A DNA stretch of 64,000 bases from Hyphomicrobiales bacterium (lineage in GTDB: Bacteria > Pseudomonadota > Alphaproteobacteria > Rhizobiales > Beijerinckiaceae): positions 124,001-188,000 of the forward strand of contig JAIXYZ010000013.1 of NCBI GenBank assembly GCA_027489955.1, in the 5' to 3' direction. Positions 1 through 8,441 of this stretch are shown piece after piece (position 1 is the stretch's first letter; each line of letters opens with the position of its first letter). The position numbers were made by a program, and so were the translations under genes. The notes beneath the pieces are model-generated. The model made no database searches and was not told the DNA's origin. It saw nothing but the letters and a program-made list of their open reading frames with translations.

Positions 1-130
1 TGCCGCCCGGCCAGGCGGCGCGGGTGCACAGGTCGCGGATCGCGCCTTCCGAGCAATTGTCGGTCAGGTCCGTCAGGTCCAGCAGCGCCAGCGCGCGCCG
101 CGCAAGGGCCGTCTCCGCGGCGTCAGACAT
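1..130 (-). CDS. deoC: Deoxyribose-phosphate aldolase, N-terminal part (cut by window edge)
   Basis: The first 43 codons are visible, from ATG at 130; the rest lies beyond position 1. The segment reads LLDLTDLTDNCSEGAIRDLC, followed by TRAAWPGG, which resembles the N-terminus of class I DeoC (E. coli has LMDLTTLNDDDT...ALCHQA). DeoC cleaves deoxyribose 5-phosphate to acetaldehyde and glyceraldehyde 3-phosphate, the last step of deoxynucleoside breakdown. Its ATG overlaps the end of the purine nucleoside phosphorylase gene by 8 nt, so it is the next gene of the same operon. The active-site lysine region is outside the window. Confidence 0.85.
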   Translation of the reverse strand, partial: MSDAAETALARRALALLDLTDLTDNCSEGAIRDLCTRAAWPGG

Positions 131-941
131 CTTCCAGCCCTCCAACGACGGCCTTGAGCAGGCGCCTCAAGCCGGTCGACGCGGTGGCCGCCACGTCCCG
201 CGTCTCGCCGTGGGACGGGGCCGCGCCGTCGATCCCCGCGCCCATATTGGTCACGATGGAGATCGCCCCGACGCGGATGCGGAAGCGCCGCGCCAGGATC
301 ACCTCCGGCACCGTCGACATGCCGACCAGATCGGCGCCGAGGGTCTTGGCCATGCGGATCTCCGCCGGCGTCTCGAAGCTGGGGCCGGAGAACCACGCAT
401 AGACGCCCTCCGACAGCGCGACGCCGCACTGGCCGGCCGCCGCCTTGAACCGGCGCAGCAGGCGCGCGTCGTAGGCATCCGTCATGGAGACGAACCGCGC
501 GTCCCCCGTCTCGCCGATGAGCGGGTTGGCGCCGGACAGGTTGATGTGGTCGCGGATCGCGACGATGCCGCCGGGGCGGATGTCCGGCCGGACCGAGCCG
601 GCCGCGTTGGTGAGGATGAGCGGCGGGGAGCCGAAGGCGGTCAGCACCCCGACGGGCACGCGCATCGCGGCGGGGTCGCCGTGCTCGTAGTAATGGGCGC
701 GCCCGGCGTAGACGAGCACGCGCCGCCCCTCGAAGCGCCCCGCGACCAGCCGGCCCGCATGGCCGGAAACGCCGCTGCCCGGGAAGCCGGGAATGTCGGC
801 ATAGGGGACCGAGACCGCGTCTTCCAGGTCGTCGGCGATGCGCCCCAGCCCCGTGCCCAGCACCATGGCGCAGGCGAAGGGACCGCCGATGCCCCTGTCC
901 ACGAGGACCTGGGCGGCCTTGTCGAGCATCTCGTCTGCCAT
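123..941 (-). CDS. punA: Purine nucleoside phosphorylase (trimeric type)
   Basis: The 272-residue product should split inosine, guanosine and deoxy forms with phosphate, giving free base and (deoxy)ribose 1-phosphate. Visible family motifs are the phosphate-binding GTGLG loop (residues 29-33), HAGRL (from His61), GRAHYYE (80-86), LTNAAGSV, the long EGVYAWFSGPSFETPAEIR block and MSTVPEVILAR. These are typical of low-molecular-mass trimeric PNPs rather than hexameric DeoD. The start at MADEMLDKA gives the family length. It lies between cdd and deoC in the nucleoside operon, a setting that fits salvage of imported nucleosides. Substrate preference between inosine and guanosine cannot be read from sequence. 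Confidence 0.93.
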   Translation of the reverse strand: MADEMLDKAAQVLVDRGIGGPFACAMVLGTGLGRIADDLEDAVSVPYADIPGFPGSGVSGHAGRLVAGRFEGRRVLVYAGRAHYYEHGDPAAMRVPVGVLTAFGSPPLILTNAAGSVRPDIRPGGIVAIRDHINLSGANPLIGETGDARFVSMTDAYDARLLRRFKAAAGQCGVALSEGVYAWFSGPSFETPAEIRMAKTLGADLVGMSTVPEVILARRFRIRVGAISIVTNMGAGIDGAAPSHGETRDVAATASTGLRRLLKAVVGGLEDV

Positions 942-961
942 GGGCGTGCGGTTCCGATTCG

Positions 962-1363
962 TCAGGGGCGGGGCAAGTTGTCCGGCCCGAAGGAGAAGGG
1001 CAACAGCTCGTCGAGCGTGAAGGTCCGCCGGATGCCTTCGGGTCCGCCGATCTGGATCGCCGTATCCGGACGGGCGAATTCGCGGATGCGCTGGCGGCAG
1101 CCGCCGCAGGGCGTCACCAGTTCGTCCCCATCGCCGACGATGGCGATGGCGACGATCTCGCGCTCGCCGCCCAGGATCATCGCGGCGATGGCGCCGGCCT
1201 CGGCGCAGGTCCCGACCGGGTAGGCGGCGTTCTCCACGTTGCATCCCGCATGGATGCGCCCCGTCGGCGTCAGGATGGCGGCGCCGACGGTGAAGCGCGA
1301 ATAGGGCGCGTAGGCCTGCGCCTGGGCGGCGCGCGCGGCATCGAACAGCAGGTCGAGGCTCAT
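962..1363 (-). CDS. cdd: Cytidine deaminase
   Basis: A 133-residue homotetrameric-type cytidine deaminase converting cytidine and deoxycytidine to uridine forms. The zinc site is complete: Cys53 and catalytic Glu55 in GTCAEAGAI, then Cys86 and Cys89 in TPCGGCRQ. The substrate-binding segment CNVENAAY is at 41-48. Three zinc cysteines are characteristic of the short tetrameric class. The ATG overlaps the upstream permease stop by one base (TGATG), with an AAGGAG ribosome site inside the permease end, so translation is coupled. Confidence 0.96.
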   Translation of the reverse strand: MSLDLLFDAARAAQAQAYAPYSRFTVGAAILTPTGRIHAGCNVENAAYPVGTCAEAGAIAAMILGGEREIVAIAIVGDGDELVTPCGGCRQRIREFARPDTAIQIGGPEGIRRTFTLDELLPFSFGPDNLPRP

Positions 1364-2331
1364 CACCGCTCCTTGACGTAAGGCACGCCGGACGCCGCCG
1401 GCGGGACCGCCCGCCCGATGAACCCGGCGAGCAGGATGACGGTGAGCACGTAGGGCAGGGCCTGGATGGCCTGGACGGGCACAGGCCCGATCAGCGGCAG
1501 CGAGACGCCCTGGAGCCGGATGGCCCCCGCATCGAGCAGGCCGAACAGGAGGCAGGCCCCGAGCGCGGGCCAGGCGCGCCATTTCGCGAAGATCAGCGCA
1601 GCCAGGGCGATGAAGCCCTTGCCCGCCGTCATGTTGGGCAGGAAGGCGGCCGCCTGTGCCACCGCCAGATACGCCCCGCCGATGCCGCACAGGACGCCGC
1701 AGATGATGACGGCTGCGTAGCGCAGCAGCGGCACCGAGATGCCCGCCGTGTCGACCGCCGCAGGCTTCTCGCCCACCGCCCTCAGCCTCAGGCCGAACCG
1801 CGTGCGCGCCAGCACGAACCAGGTGAGCGGCACGGCGAGGAATGCGAGATAGGCGGGAAGCGCATGGCCCGACACGACCTCGCGGAACAGGGGCCCGACG
1901 ACGGGGACGGCGGCGAAGGCGTCTGCCCCGGGGAGCGCGATGTCGCCGAACCGGGCATCGCCCTCGAGCGAGGGGGTGCGCCCGCCCTGTCCGTACCAGG
2001 CATTGCCAACGATGGCGGACAGGCCGGCCGCGAGCATGTTGATCGCCACGCCGGAGACGATCTGGTTGCCGCGCTGGCTGATCGCGGCGAAGCCGTGGAC
2101 GAGGGAGAAGGCGACCGACGCGCCGATGCCCGCCGCAAGCCCGATCAGGGCCGACCCGCTGGCATGGGCGCCGGCCGCCGCGGCGAAGGCCGCGATCAGC
2201 ATCTTGCCTTCCAGCCCGATATCCACGACGCCGGACTTTTCCGACCAGAGGCCGGCAAGGCACGCGCACAGGAGCGGCACCGAGAGGCGAAGGGCCGAGT
2301 CGAGGATGACGGCGAGGGCCTGCAGGTCCAT
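1363..2331 (-). CDS. Nucleoside ABC transporter permease (second subunit)
   Basis: A 322-residue hydrophobic protein of the BPD_transp_2 (LivH/RbsC-like) permease family with about eight to ten membrane segments. Early conserved segments include LWSEKSGVVDIGLEGKML and GNQIVSGVAINMLA, and a later one GEKPAAVDTAGISV; these are typical of the second permease of BMP-dependent nucleoside importers. It starts 4 nt after the stop of the first permease and overlaps cdd by one base. Purine or pyrimidine nucleosides are the likely substrates, judged from the BMP-type binding protein and the salvage enzymes in the same operon. Confidence 0.9.
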   Translation of the reverse strand: MDLQALAVILDSALRLSVPLLCACLAGLWSEKSGVVDIGLEGKMLIAAFAAAAGAHASGSALIGLAAGIGASVAFSLVHGFAAISQRGNQIVSGVAINMLAAGLSAIVGNAWYGQGGRTPSLEGDARFGDIALPGADAFAAVPVVGPLFREVVSGHALPAYLAFLAVPLTWFVLARTRFGLRLRAVGEKPAAVDTAGISVPLLRYAAVIICGVLCGIGGAYLAVAQAAAFLPNMTAGKGFIALAALIFAKWRAWPALGACLLFGLLDAGAIRLQGVSLPLIGPVPVQAIQALPYVLTVILLAGFIGRAVPPAASGVPYVKER

Positions 2332-2335
2332 CGGA

Positions 2336-3448
2336 TCAGGCCTCCCGGGCGCGGCGGGGCGCTGCCACGGTCAGGGTGCGGGCGACGAGGCGGCGGAACA
2401 GGCCTTCCAGCGCGCCGGCGAACAGGATGAGCACGCCGCCGATGACGACGACCATGTCCCGGGTGATCGTGGGCGTTTCGAAGGCGAGCTCCGCGCCGCC
2501 CTGGTAGAGCGCGCCGAAGAGCAGCGCCGCCAGCACGATGCCCGCGGGGTGGGACCGGCCCATGAGCGCGACCGCGATCCCCACGAAGCCGTAGCCCGCG
2601 GTGAAGCCGAGGACCATGCGGTGCTGGGCGCCCATGAGCTCGTTCACGGCCAGCCCCCCGGCCAGCGCCCCCGAGATCGCCATCGCCACCATGACGATCC
2701 GGCCCGGGGAGATGCCGGCATAGATGGCGGCGCCGGGCGAGGCGCCGACGGTGCGGATCGCGTAGCCCAGGCGCGAGCGGTAGATGAGCAGCCACACGCC
2801 GAACGCGGCGGCGAGCGCGAGCGCCAGCGAGAGGTTCAGCGGCGTGGACGGCTGCGCGATGCCCAGCGCGCCCAGGACCTCGCGCGCGGACGGGATATGC
2901 GAGGCGGCCGGGAATTCCGCCGTCTCCGGGGACATGGAGCCTGCCCGGCCCATGACGTTGACGAGCAGGTACACGACCAGCGTCGCCGCGATGAAGTTGA
3001 ACATGATCGTGGTGATGACGACATGGCTGCCGCGCGTGGCCTGGAGCCAGCCCGGGATGAGGGCCCAGACCGCGCCGAAGGCCGCTCCGGCCAGGATCCC
3101 CGCCACGATGAGCAGGGGCGCCGGCAGGAAGGGCAGGTTGAGGCAGGCGAGCGACACGCCGATTCCGGCGAGCGTCGCCTGTCCCTCGCCGCCGATGTTG
3201 AACAGGCCGGCATGGAAGGCCACCGCGACGGCGAGCCCGGTGAAGATGAAGTTCGTCGCGTAGTAGAGCGTGAAGCCGATCGCGTCGGCCGAGCCGATGC
3301 TGCCGGTGACGAGGATGCGCGTCACGGTCAGCGGGTTCTCGCCGATGCCGACGACGACGAGCCCCGCCACGATGAAGGCGGCGACGACGCTCACCGCCGG
3401 GACGAGGGCGACGTCCGCCCAGCGCGGCAGCTCGATGGGCGCGCTCAT
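2336..3448 (-). CDS. Nucleoside ABC transporter permease (first subunit)
   Basis: A 370-residue inner-membrane permease of the same family as its neighbour. The start chosen is ATG at 3448 (MSAPIELPRWADVALVP), which overlaps the ATPase stop as ATGA; a longer upstream frame would run inside the ATPase gene and looks non-coding. Segments such as FHAGLFNIGGEGQATLAG and the EAA-like RTVGASPGAAIYAGIS loop match the YufP/NupB type of permease. It should pair with the downstream permease to form the membrane channel of the importer. Confidence 0.9.
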   Translation of the reverse strand: MSAPIELPRWADVALVPAVSVVAAFIVAGLVVVGIGENPLTVTRILVTGSIGSADAIGFTLYYATNFIFTGLAVAVAFHAGLFNIGGEGQATLAGIGVSLACLNLPFLPAPLLIVAGILAGAAFGAVWALIPGWLQATRGSHVVITTIMFNFIAATLVVYLLVNVMGRAGSMSPETAEFPAASHIPSAREVLGALGIAQPSTPLNLSLALALAAAFGVWLLIYRSRLGYAIRTVGASPGAAIYAGISPGRIVMVAMAISGALAGGLAVNELMGAQHRMVLGFTAGYGFVGIAVALMGRSHPAGIVLAALLFGALYQGGAELAFETPTITRDMVVVIGGVLILFAGALEGLFRRLVARTLTVAAPRRAREA

Positions 3449-4980
3449 GCCGCCACCTCCGAGACACCGCCCATGAGCAGGCCGAGATCCTGCGCGTCCG
3501 TGCCCTCGGCCCGACGCTCGCCCGTGATGCGTCCCCCGCACATGGCGAGGATCCGGTCGGACAGGCCCATGATCTCGTCCAGTTCCACGGAGACCAGCAG
3601 GATGCCGACGCCAGCGTCGCGCAGCGCGATCAGGCGCCGGTGGATGAATTCGATGGCGCCGATATCGACGCCGCGGGTGGGCTGGCCGACCAGGAGCACC
3701 TTCGGCCCGCGCTCGATCTCCCGCGCCAGGACAAGCTTCTGCTGGTTGCCGCCGGAGAACTTGGACGAGCGCAGCCAGGGATCGGGCGGCCGCACGTCGA
3801 AACCGTCCATGAGGCGCCGGGTGTGATCGACCATCGCGGCCCGGTCGAACAAGGCCCCGAATGGTGCGGGCCGGGCGAAGGCCGGGTCGCCGGTGAAGCC
3901 GAGCGCGGCGCTCTCGAAGGCCGGGAAGGAGGGGACGAGCCCCATGCGCAGCCGGTCCTCCGGAACGTGCAGGAGCCCCAGTTCGCGCAGCCGCGCCGGG
4001 TTGCGCCGATGCGGCGGGATGAGCTCCCCCGCGATGCGGATCGCACCGTGGGAGGGCTGGATGACACCGGCAAGGACCTCGAGCAGCTCGCTCTGCCCGT
4101 TGCCGGCAACGCCCGCGATGCCGACGATCTCGCCGGCCCTCACGGTCAGCGAGATATCCATCAGCCGCTCGACGCCCTTTGCGTCGGTCACCGCGATGCC
4201 GATGGCCTCCAGCACCGGCTCGCCCGGCTCGCGCGGGGATTTCTCCACCCGCAACAGGACGCGGCGGCCGACCATAAGTTCTGCGAGTGCGGGCGGGGAG
4301 GTCTCGGCGGTGGGAAGCGTCGCGACCATCTCGCCCCGGCGCATGACCGAGACGCGATCAGTGACGGCCATGATCTCGCGCAGCTTGTGCGTGATGAAGA
4401 TGACGGTGCGCCCCTGCGCCTTCAGCTGGGCGAGCAGCGCGAACAGCGCATCCGCCTCCGGCGGCGTCAGCACGGCCGTGGGTTCGTCGAGGATGAGGAT
4501 GTCGGCGCCGCGATAGAGCGCCTTCAGGATCTCGACCCGCTGCTGCAGGCCGACCGACAGGTCGCTCACCAGCGCGTCCGGGTCGATGGCGAGCCCGTAG
4601 GCGTCGGACAGGCGCGTCAGCTCGGCCCGGGCCTTGGCCGCCCCGGCCTTGAGAAGGGTGCCTCCCTCCGCCCCGAGGATCACGTTCTCCAGCACGGTCA
4701 GCGTCTCCACCAGCATGAAGTGCTGGTGGACCATGCCGATCCCGTGGGCGATGGCGTCCGCGGGGGACCGGATGGCGACCGGCTTGCCGCCGATGCGGAT
4801 CTCGCCCGCATCGGCCTCGTAGAAGCCGTAGAGGATCGACATCAGCGTCGACTTGCCGGCCCCGTTCTCCCCGACGATGCCGTGGATGGAGCCGGGCAGC
4901 ACGGCGAGGTCCACGCCGCGATTGGCGTGGACGGCGCCGAAGCTCTTGTCGATGCCGACGAGTTCGATCGCGGGTGTCAT
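3445..4980 (-). CDS. Nucleoside ABC transporter ATP-binding protein (tandem ATPase)
   Basis: A 511-residue protein with two fused ABC domains, as in YufO/NupA and RbsA. The N-terminal domain (about 1-250) has Walker A GENGAGKST, a signature LSVGLQQRVEILKAL and Walker B ILILDEPTAVLTP. The C-terminal domain (about 255-511) has a degenerate Walker A (GVAGNGQSELLEV), signature FSGGNQQKLVLAREIE and a Walker B reading VLLVGQPTRGVD, as is usual for this class. ATG at 4980 is preferred over an in-frame TTG two codons upstream. It lies between the binding protein and the permeases and powers the importer. Confidence 0.94.
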   Translation of the reverse strand: MTPAIELVGIDKSFGAVHANRGVDLAVLPGSIHGIVGENGAGKSTLMSILYGFYEADAGEIRIGGKPVAIRSPADAIAHGIGMVHQHFMLVETLTVLENVILGAEGGTLLKAGAAKARAELTRLSDAYGLAIDPDALVSDLSVGLQQRVEILKALYRGADILILDEPTAVLTPPEADALFALLAQLKAQGRTVIFITHKLREIMAVTDRVSVMRRGEMVATLPTAETSPPALAELMVGRRVLLRVEKSPREPGEPVLEAIGIAVTDAKGVERLMDISLTVRAGEIVGIAGVAGNGQSELLEVLAGVIQPSHGAIRIAGELIPPHRRNPARLRELGLLHVPEDRLRMGLVPSFPAFESAALGFTGDPAFARPAPFGALFDRAAMVDHTRRLMDGFDVRPPDPWLRSSKFSGGNQQKLVLAREIERGPKVLLVGQPTRGVDIGAIEFIHRRLIALRDAGVGILLVSVELDEIMGLSDRILAMCGGRITGERRAEGTDAQDLGLLMGGVSEVAA

Positions 4981-5037
4981 GGGCAAGCGTGGCGCGCCGC
5001 CGCCGGGGTCAGGACGCCCCGGCGGCGATGCCTTCCG

Positions 5038-6051
5038 TCAGCCCGGGCACTTGTTGTCGGCGATGTAGTCGTGGACCGTGACCGTGCCGCCGACGATGTC
5101 CGCGCGCGCCTTGTCCACGGCGGCGCTGATCTCGGGCGTGATGAGCGGCTTGTTGTTGTCGTCCAGCGCCCAGTCCACGCCCTCTTCCTTCAGCCCCAGC
5201 ACGGTGGAGCCGGGCTTCCAGGTGCCGTCGCGGGCCGCCTTGAAGGAGGAATAGGCCGCGACGTCGACGCGCTTGAGCATCGAGGTCAGCACCTTGCCGG
5301 GATGAAGGCCGTTCTGGTTGGAATCGACGCCGATGCCGAGCTTGCCAGCATCCGCCGCGGCGCGAAGCACGCCGGCCCCGGTGCCGCCGGCCGCGTGGTA
5401 GACCACGTCGGCACCGCGATCGATCTGGCTCTTGGCGAGCTCGGCGCCCTTGACCGGGTCGTTCCAGGCCTCGCGGGTGGAGCCCGTCATGTTCTGGAAC
5501 ACCTCGACGGACGGATTGACCGACTTGGCGCCCAGCACGTAGCCGCAGGCGAAGCGGCGGATGAGCGCGATGTCCATGCCGCCGACGAAGCCGAGCTTGC
5601 CGGTCTTGGACGCCTTCGCCGCCGCGACGCCCACCAGGTACGAGCCCTCGTGCTCCTTGAAGGAGACCGACTGAACGTTCGGCAGCTGCGAGGCGCCGTC
5701 GATCAGCGTGAATTTGATCTGCGGGAACTCCGCCGCGACCTTGGCGACCGCCGAGGCCTGGGAGAACCCGACCGCGATGATGGGGGAATGGCCGTCGCGG
5801 GCGAAGCGGCGCAGCGCCTGCTCCATCTGCGTCTCGCTGGTCGGCTCGAAGTCGCGGAAGGCGATGCCGGTCTCCTTGCGGAACCGCTCGGCGCCGTTGA
5901 ACACGCCCTCGTTGAACGACTTGTCGAACTTGCCGCCCGCGTCATAGACGATCGCGGGCTTGATGTCGGTCTGCGCCAGCGCGGCTCCGGCGAGGCCGGC
6001 GACACCGGCCACGACGCCTGCGAAGGCGATCCTGAAAGACTTTGCGAACAT
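5038..6051 (-). CDS. BMP-family nucleoside-binding periplasmic protein
   Basis: A 337-residue substrate-binding protein of the BMP/PnrA-like family (Bmp domain). Residues 1-25 or so form a Sec signal peptide ending ALA-Q. There is no lipobox cysteine, so it should be a free periplasmic protein, unlike the lipoproteins of Gram-positive bacteria and spirochaetes. Family features include DAGGKFDKSFNEGVFNGAER, GHSPIIAVGFSQ and DSNQNGLHPGKVLTSMLKR. First gene of the operon running to deoC, with 57 nt before the ATPase. Context supports nucleoside binding; the exact ligand is not determinable. Confidence 0.92.
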   Translation of the reverse strand: MFAKSFRIAFAGVVAGVAGLAGAALAQTDIKPAIVYDAGGKFDKSFNEGVFNGAERFRKETGIAFRDFEPTSETQMEQALRRFARDGHSPIIAVGFSQASAVAKVAAEFPQIKFTLIDGASQLPNVQSVSFKEHEGSYLVGVAAAKASKTGKLGFVGGMDIALIRRFACGYVLGAKSVNPSVEVFQNMTGSTREAWNDPVKGAELAKSQIDRGADVVYHAAGGTGAGVLRAAADAGKLGIGVDSNQNGLHPGKVLTSMLKRVDVAAYSSFKAARDGTWKPGSTVLGLKEEGVDWALDDNNKPLITPEISAAVDKARADIVGGTVTVHDYIADNKCPG

Positions 6052-6077
6052 GTATCGACGCTCCCGTCTGGACGAAC

Positions 6078-6100
6078 GTTGCCCGTTCCTGAAGGGCAAC
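6078..6100 (-). promoter_or_regulatory. Small inverted repeat in the nucleoside operon leader
   Basis: GTTGCCC (6078-6084) and GGGCAAC (6094-6100) form a perfect 7-bp inverted repeat with a 9-nt centre, 27 to 49 nt upstream of the BMP gene ATG. It could be an operator or a leader hairpin. No known regulator motif is recognised, and a chance origin is possible. Confidence 0.25.
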
Positions 6101-6215
6101 CATGGCACGGGCGCGGCGCGGAATCCAAGCCGCAGGAATGCGGCAATCCGGCTCTCGTCCCCAGTCCGATCGGCGTGGCTTCGCTGCGCGCCCGCGCGAC
6201 GATAGACTTCGCTCC

Positions 6216-6965
6216 ATGGCCCTTTCCGCAGACGAACTGGAACGTTACGCCCGGCACATCGTGCTGCGGGAAATCGGCGGCCCGGGGCAGCTCAGGCTCG
6301 CGGCCGCGCGCGTTCTTGTGATCGGGGCCGGCGGCCTGGGAGCGCCGCTGCTGATGTATCTGGCCGCCGCCGGGATCGGCACGATCGGCATCGTCGACGA
6401 CGACCGCGTCGCGCTCTCCAACCTGCAGCGCCAGATCGTCCACGGGACGGACGATGTCGGGCGCCCCAAGACCGAGAGCGCCGCCGAGGTCCTGGCCTGG
6501 ATCAACCCGCATGTGGCGGTCGACCTGCACACGACGCGGCTGGACGAGGGCAACGCCGACGCCCTGATCGGCGCCTACGACATCGTGGCGGACGGCTCGG
6601 ACAATTTCGCCACCCGCTACCTGGTGGCCGATACCTGCGAGCGCCTCGGCAAGCCGCTCGTCACCGCCGCGCTGGGCACGTTCGACGCGTCCCTCACCAC
6701 GATCCGGGCCCACGAGACCGCCGCGGACGGGCGCAAAAACCCCCGCTATCGCGACCTCTTTCCCGCGCCGCCCCCGCCGGGGACGGTCCCCGCCTGCGCC
6801 GAGGCCGGCATCGTCGGGGCGCTGGCGGGCATGGTGGGCGCGATGATGGCGCTGGAGGTCATCCGCGAGATCGTCGGGTTCGGCGAGGGGCTGGTGGGGC
6901 GCCTGCTGATGATCGACGCGCGCAGCCTGCGCTTCGAGACCATCCGCTACGGCCGGCGCGACTGA
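6216..6965 (+). CDS. moeB: HesA/MoeB/ThiF family adenylyltransferase
   Basis: A 249-residue E1-like enzyme that would adenylate the C-terminal glycine of a ubiquitin-fold sulfur carrier (MoaD or ThiS). It begins with LERYARHIVLREIGGPGQ, then the ATP-binding GAGGLGAPLLMYLAAAG, the SNLQRQIVH segment with its catalytic Arg, and DGSDNFATRYLVAD. A PACAEAGIVGALAGMVGA region follows. Of the two CxxC zinc pairs common in MoeB only a single Cys is seen here, and the protein ends soon after, so it is a short form. Start ATG 6216 is chosen because the family motif begins there. MoeB versus ThiF role is not resolved; no moa, moe or thi neighbours are present. Confidence 0.8.
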   Translation: MALSADELERYARHIVLREIGGPGQLRLAAARVLVIGAGGLGAPLLMYLAAAGIGTIGIVDDDRVALSNLQRQIVHGTDDVGRPKTESAAEVLAWINPHVAVDLHTTRLDEGNADALIGAYDIVADGSDNFATRYLVADTCERLGKPLVTAALGTFDASLTTIRAHETAADGRKNPRYRDLFPAPPPPGTVPACAEAGIVGALAGMVGAMMALEVIREIVGFGEGLVGRLLMIDARSLRFETIRYGRRD

Positions 6966-6975
6966 CGCCGGCCCG

Positions 6976-7110
6976 TCAGCCGGCCAGAAGCTTCCACGCG
7001 ACGCGCGCGGCGCCGATCGCCACTACCGCGTAGAGCACCACAGCCGCCAGCGTCCACAGACGCTTCTCCCGGGGCGTGTCGCCCGGCGCGCCTTCGTCCC
7101 GCCGCGTCAT
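6976..7110 (-). CDS. Small single-span membrane protein downstream of rmuC
   Basis: A 44-codon frame from ATG 7110. The product has a charged N-terminus (MTRRDEGAPGDTPREKRLW) followed by one hydrophobic segment, roughly residues 19-41 (TLAAVVLYAVVAIGAARVAW), and a short LLAG tail. It begins 7 nt after the rmuC stop and is therefore probably co-transcribed. No family is recognised. The clean amphipathic layout, with positive charges before the membrane span, supports a real N-in micro-protein, but evidence is only composition and position. Confidence 0.55.
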   Translation of the reverse strand: MTRRDEGAPGDTPREKRLWTLAAVVLYAVVAIGAARVAWKLLAG

Positions 7111-7117
7111 GGCCGGC

Positions 7118-8293
7118 TCACTCCGCCGCCCGCATCGGCCGGCCCGGGCCGAGGCGCGGCAGCGCCTCTTCCGCGCGCGACGCCTCGTCGAAGTCCAGCG
7201 CCCCGATCTTCTCGCCGCGCTTGGCGATCTTGTCGGCGGAGGTGCGGATATTGGTCACGTCCTCGCCCGCCTGCCGGAAATGGGTATCCAGCTTCTCGGC
7301 GCGGTCGCGCAGCCGGCGCACGTCGTCCAGGAGCTTGCCCACCTCCGCCTGGATCAGGCGCGCCTCCTCCCGGACGCGCGCGTCGCGCACCAGGGACTGC
7401 ATCACCTGGATCGCCAGCGCCAGGAGCGAGGGCGAGACGACCACGACGCGGGCGCGGTGCGCCTTCTGCATCAGGTCGTCGAAATGCTCGTGGAGATCGG
7501 CGTAGATCGCCTCCGACGGCACGAAGAGCAGCGCCATGTCCTGCGTTTCGCCGGGGACGAGGTATTTCTCGGCGATGTCCTTCACATGGGTCAGGATATC
7601 GGTGCGCACGCGGGTGGCCGCCTGGCGGCGGGCATCGTCGCCCTTGGCCTCGCGAAAGGCGGTGAAGCCCTCCAGCGGGAACTTGGCGTCGATGACGAGG
7701 CCGCGCCCGTCCCCGGGCAGCTTCACGAGGCAGTCCGGTCGCGTGCGGTTCGAAAGCGTCGCCTGGAACTCGTAGAACCCGCCCGGCAGGCCGTCGCGCA
7801 CGATGGCCTCCATCCGCCCCTGGCCGTAGGCCCCGCGCGCCTGCTTGTTCGCCAGGATGTCCTTGAGGCCGACCACCTCTCCGGTCAGGTCGGTCAGGTT
7901 CTTCTGCGCCGCGTCGATCACGGCCAGCCGCTCGTTGAGCTGGGCCAGGTTGTCCGACGTCTTCTGCACGCTGTCCGCCAGGCCCTGGCCGACCCGGTGC
8001 TGCAGCCCCTCGATCCGCTCGCTGACGAAGCGCGCCAGGTCCGACTGGCGGCTCGACAGGCCCTGAAGCCCGCTCTGCACGCCGCCGCCCATGGCCGCCT
8101 GCGCGGTCATGATCTGCGCGATCTTGTCGTCGATCTCCCGCTGCCGCTCGGCGGCGGCGGCGGCCTCCTCGGCCCGGTGGCGCGCGGCCCGCGCCATCTG
8201 GATGGCGAGAACGAGCAGCATCAGCAGGATGGCTCCTGCCAGGACGAACCCGATCTCCATCGGCGTGATGGCGCGGCCGCCGATGACCAGCAT
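7118..8293 (-). CDS. rmuC: DNA recombination protein RmuC homolog
   Basis: A 391-residue protein with an N-terminal membrane anchor (about residues 12-30, IGFVLAGAILLMLLVLAI), a coiled-coil region and a C-terminal RmuC domain. The domain shows ARGAYGQGRMEAIVRDGLP, CLVKLPGDGRGLVIDAKFPLE, and a long segment with MALLFVPSEAIYADL and VVVSPSLLALAIQVM. RmuC proteins belong to the PD-(D/E)XK nuclease superfamily and limit DNA inversions in E. coli; the biochemical role is not settled. ATG 8293 is chosen with AGGAAG just upstream; further upstream the frame is antisense to def. It is divergent from def-fmt. Confidence 0.92.
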   Translation of the reverse strand: MLVIGGRAITPMEIGFVLAGAILLMLLVLAIQMARAARHRAEEAAAAAERQREIDDKIAQIMTAQAAMGGGVQSGLQGLSSRQSDLARFVSERIEGLQHRVGQGLADSVQKTSDNLAQLNERLAVIDAAQKNLTDLTGEVVGLKDILANKQARGAYGQGRMEAIVRDGLPGGFYEFQATLSNRTRPDCLVKLPGDGRGLVIDAKFPLEGFTAFREAKGDDARRQAATRVRTDILTHVKDIAEKYLVPGETQDMALLFVPSEAIYADLHEHFDDLMQKAHRARVVVVSPSLLALAIQVMQSLVRDARVREEARLIQAEVGKLLDDVRRLRDRAEKLDTHFRQAGEDVTNIRTSADKIAKRGEKIGALDFDEASRAEEALPRLGPGRPMRAAE

Positions 8294-8441
8294 GGCTTCC
8301 TGGGACAAGGGCAGGCTCCTGACCCCATGGCGCGACTCGCGCCGCAACCCGATAAACGGAACGAAAGTAGAACGTATTTGACGCCGGTTGTGCAAGCCCT
8401 TATGTGCGCGGTCAACAGGCATTCCCGCGAAGGTCGCCGAA

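Noticed and set aside
1940-6321. Long plus-strand open frames opposite the nucleoside transporter genes
   Set aside because: They mirror the transporter genes, which have complete conserved motifs; the plus-strand translations show none.
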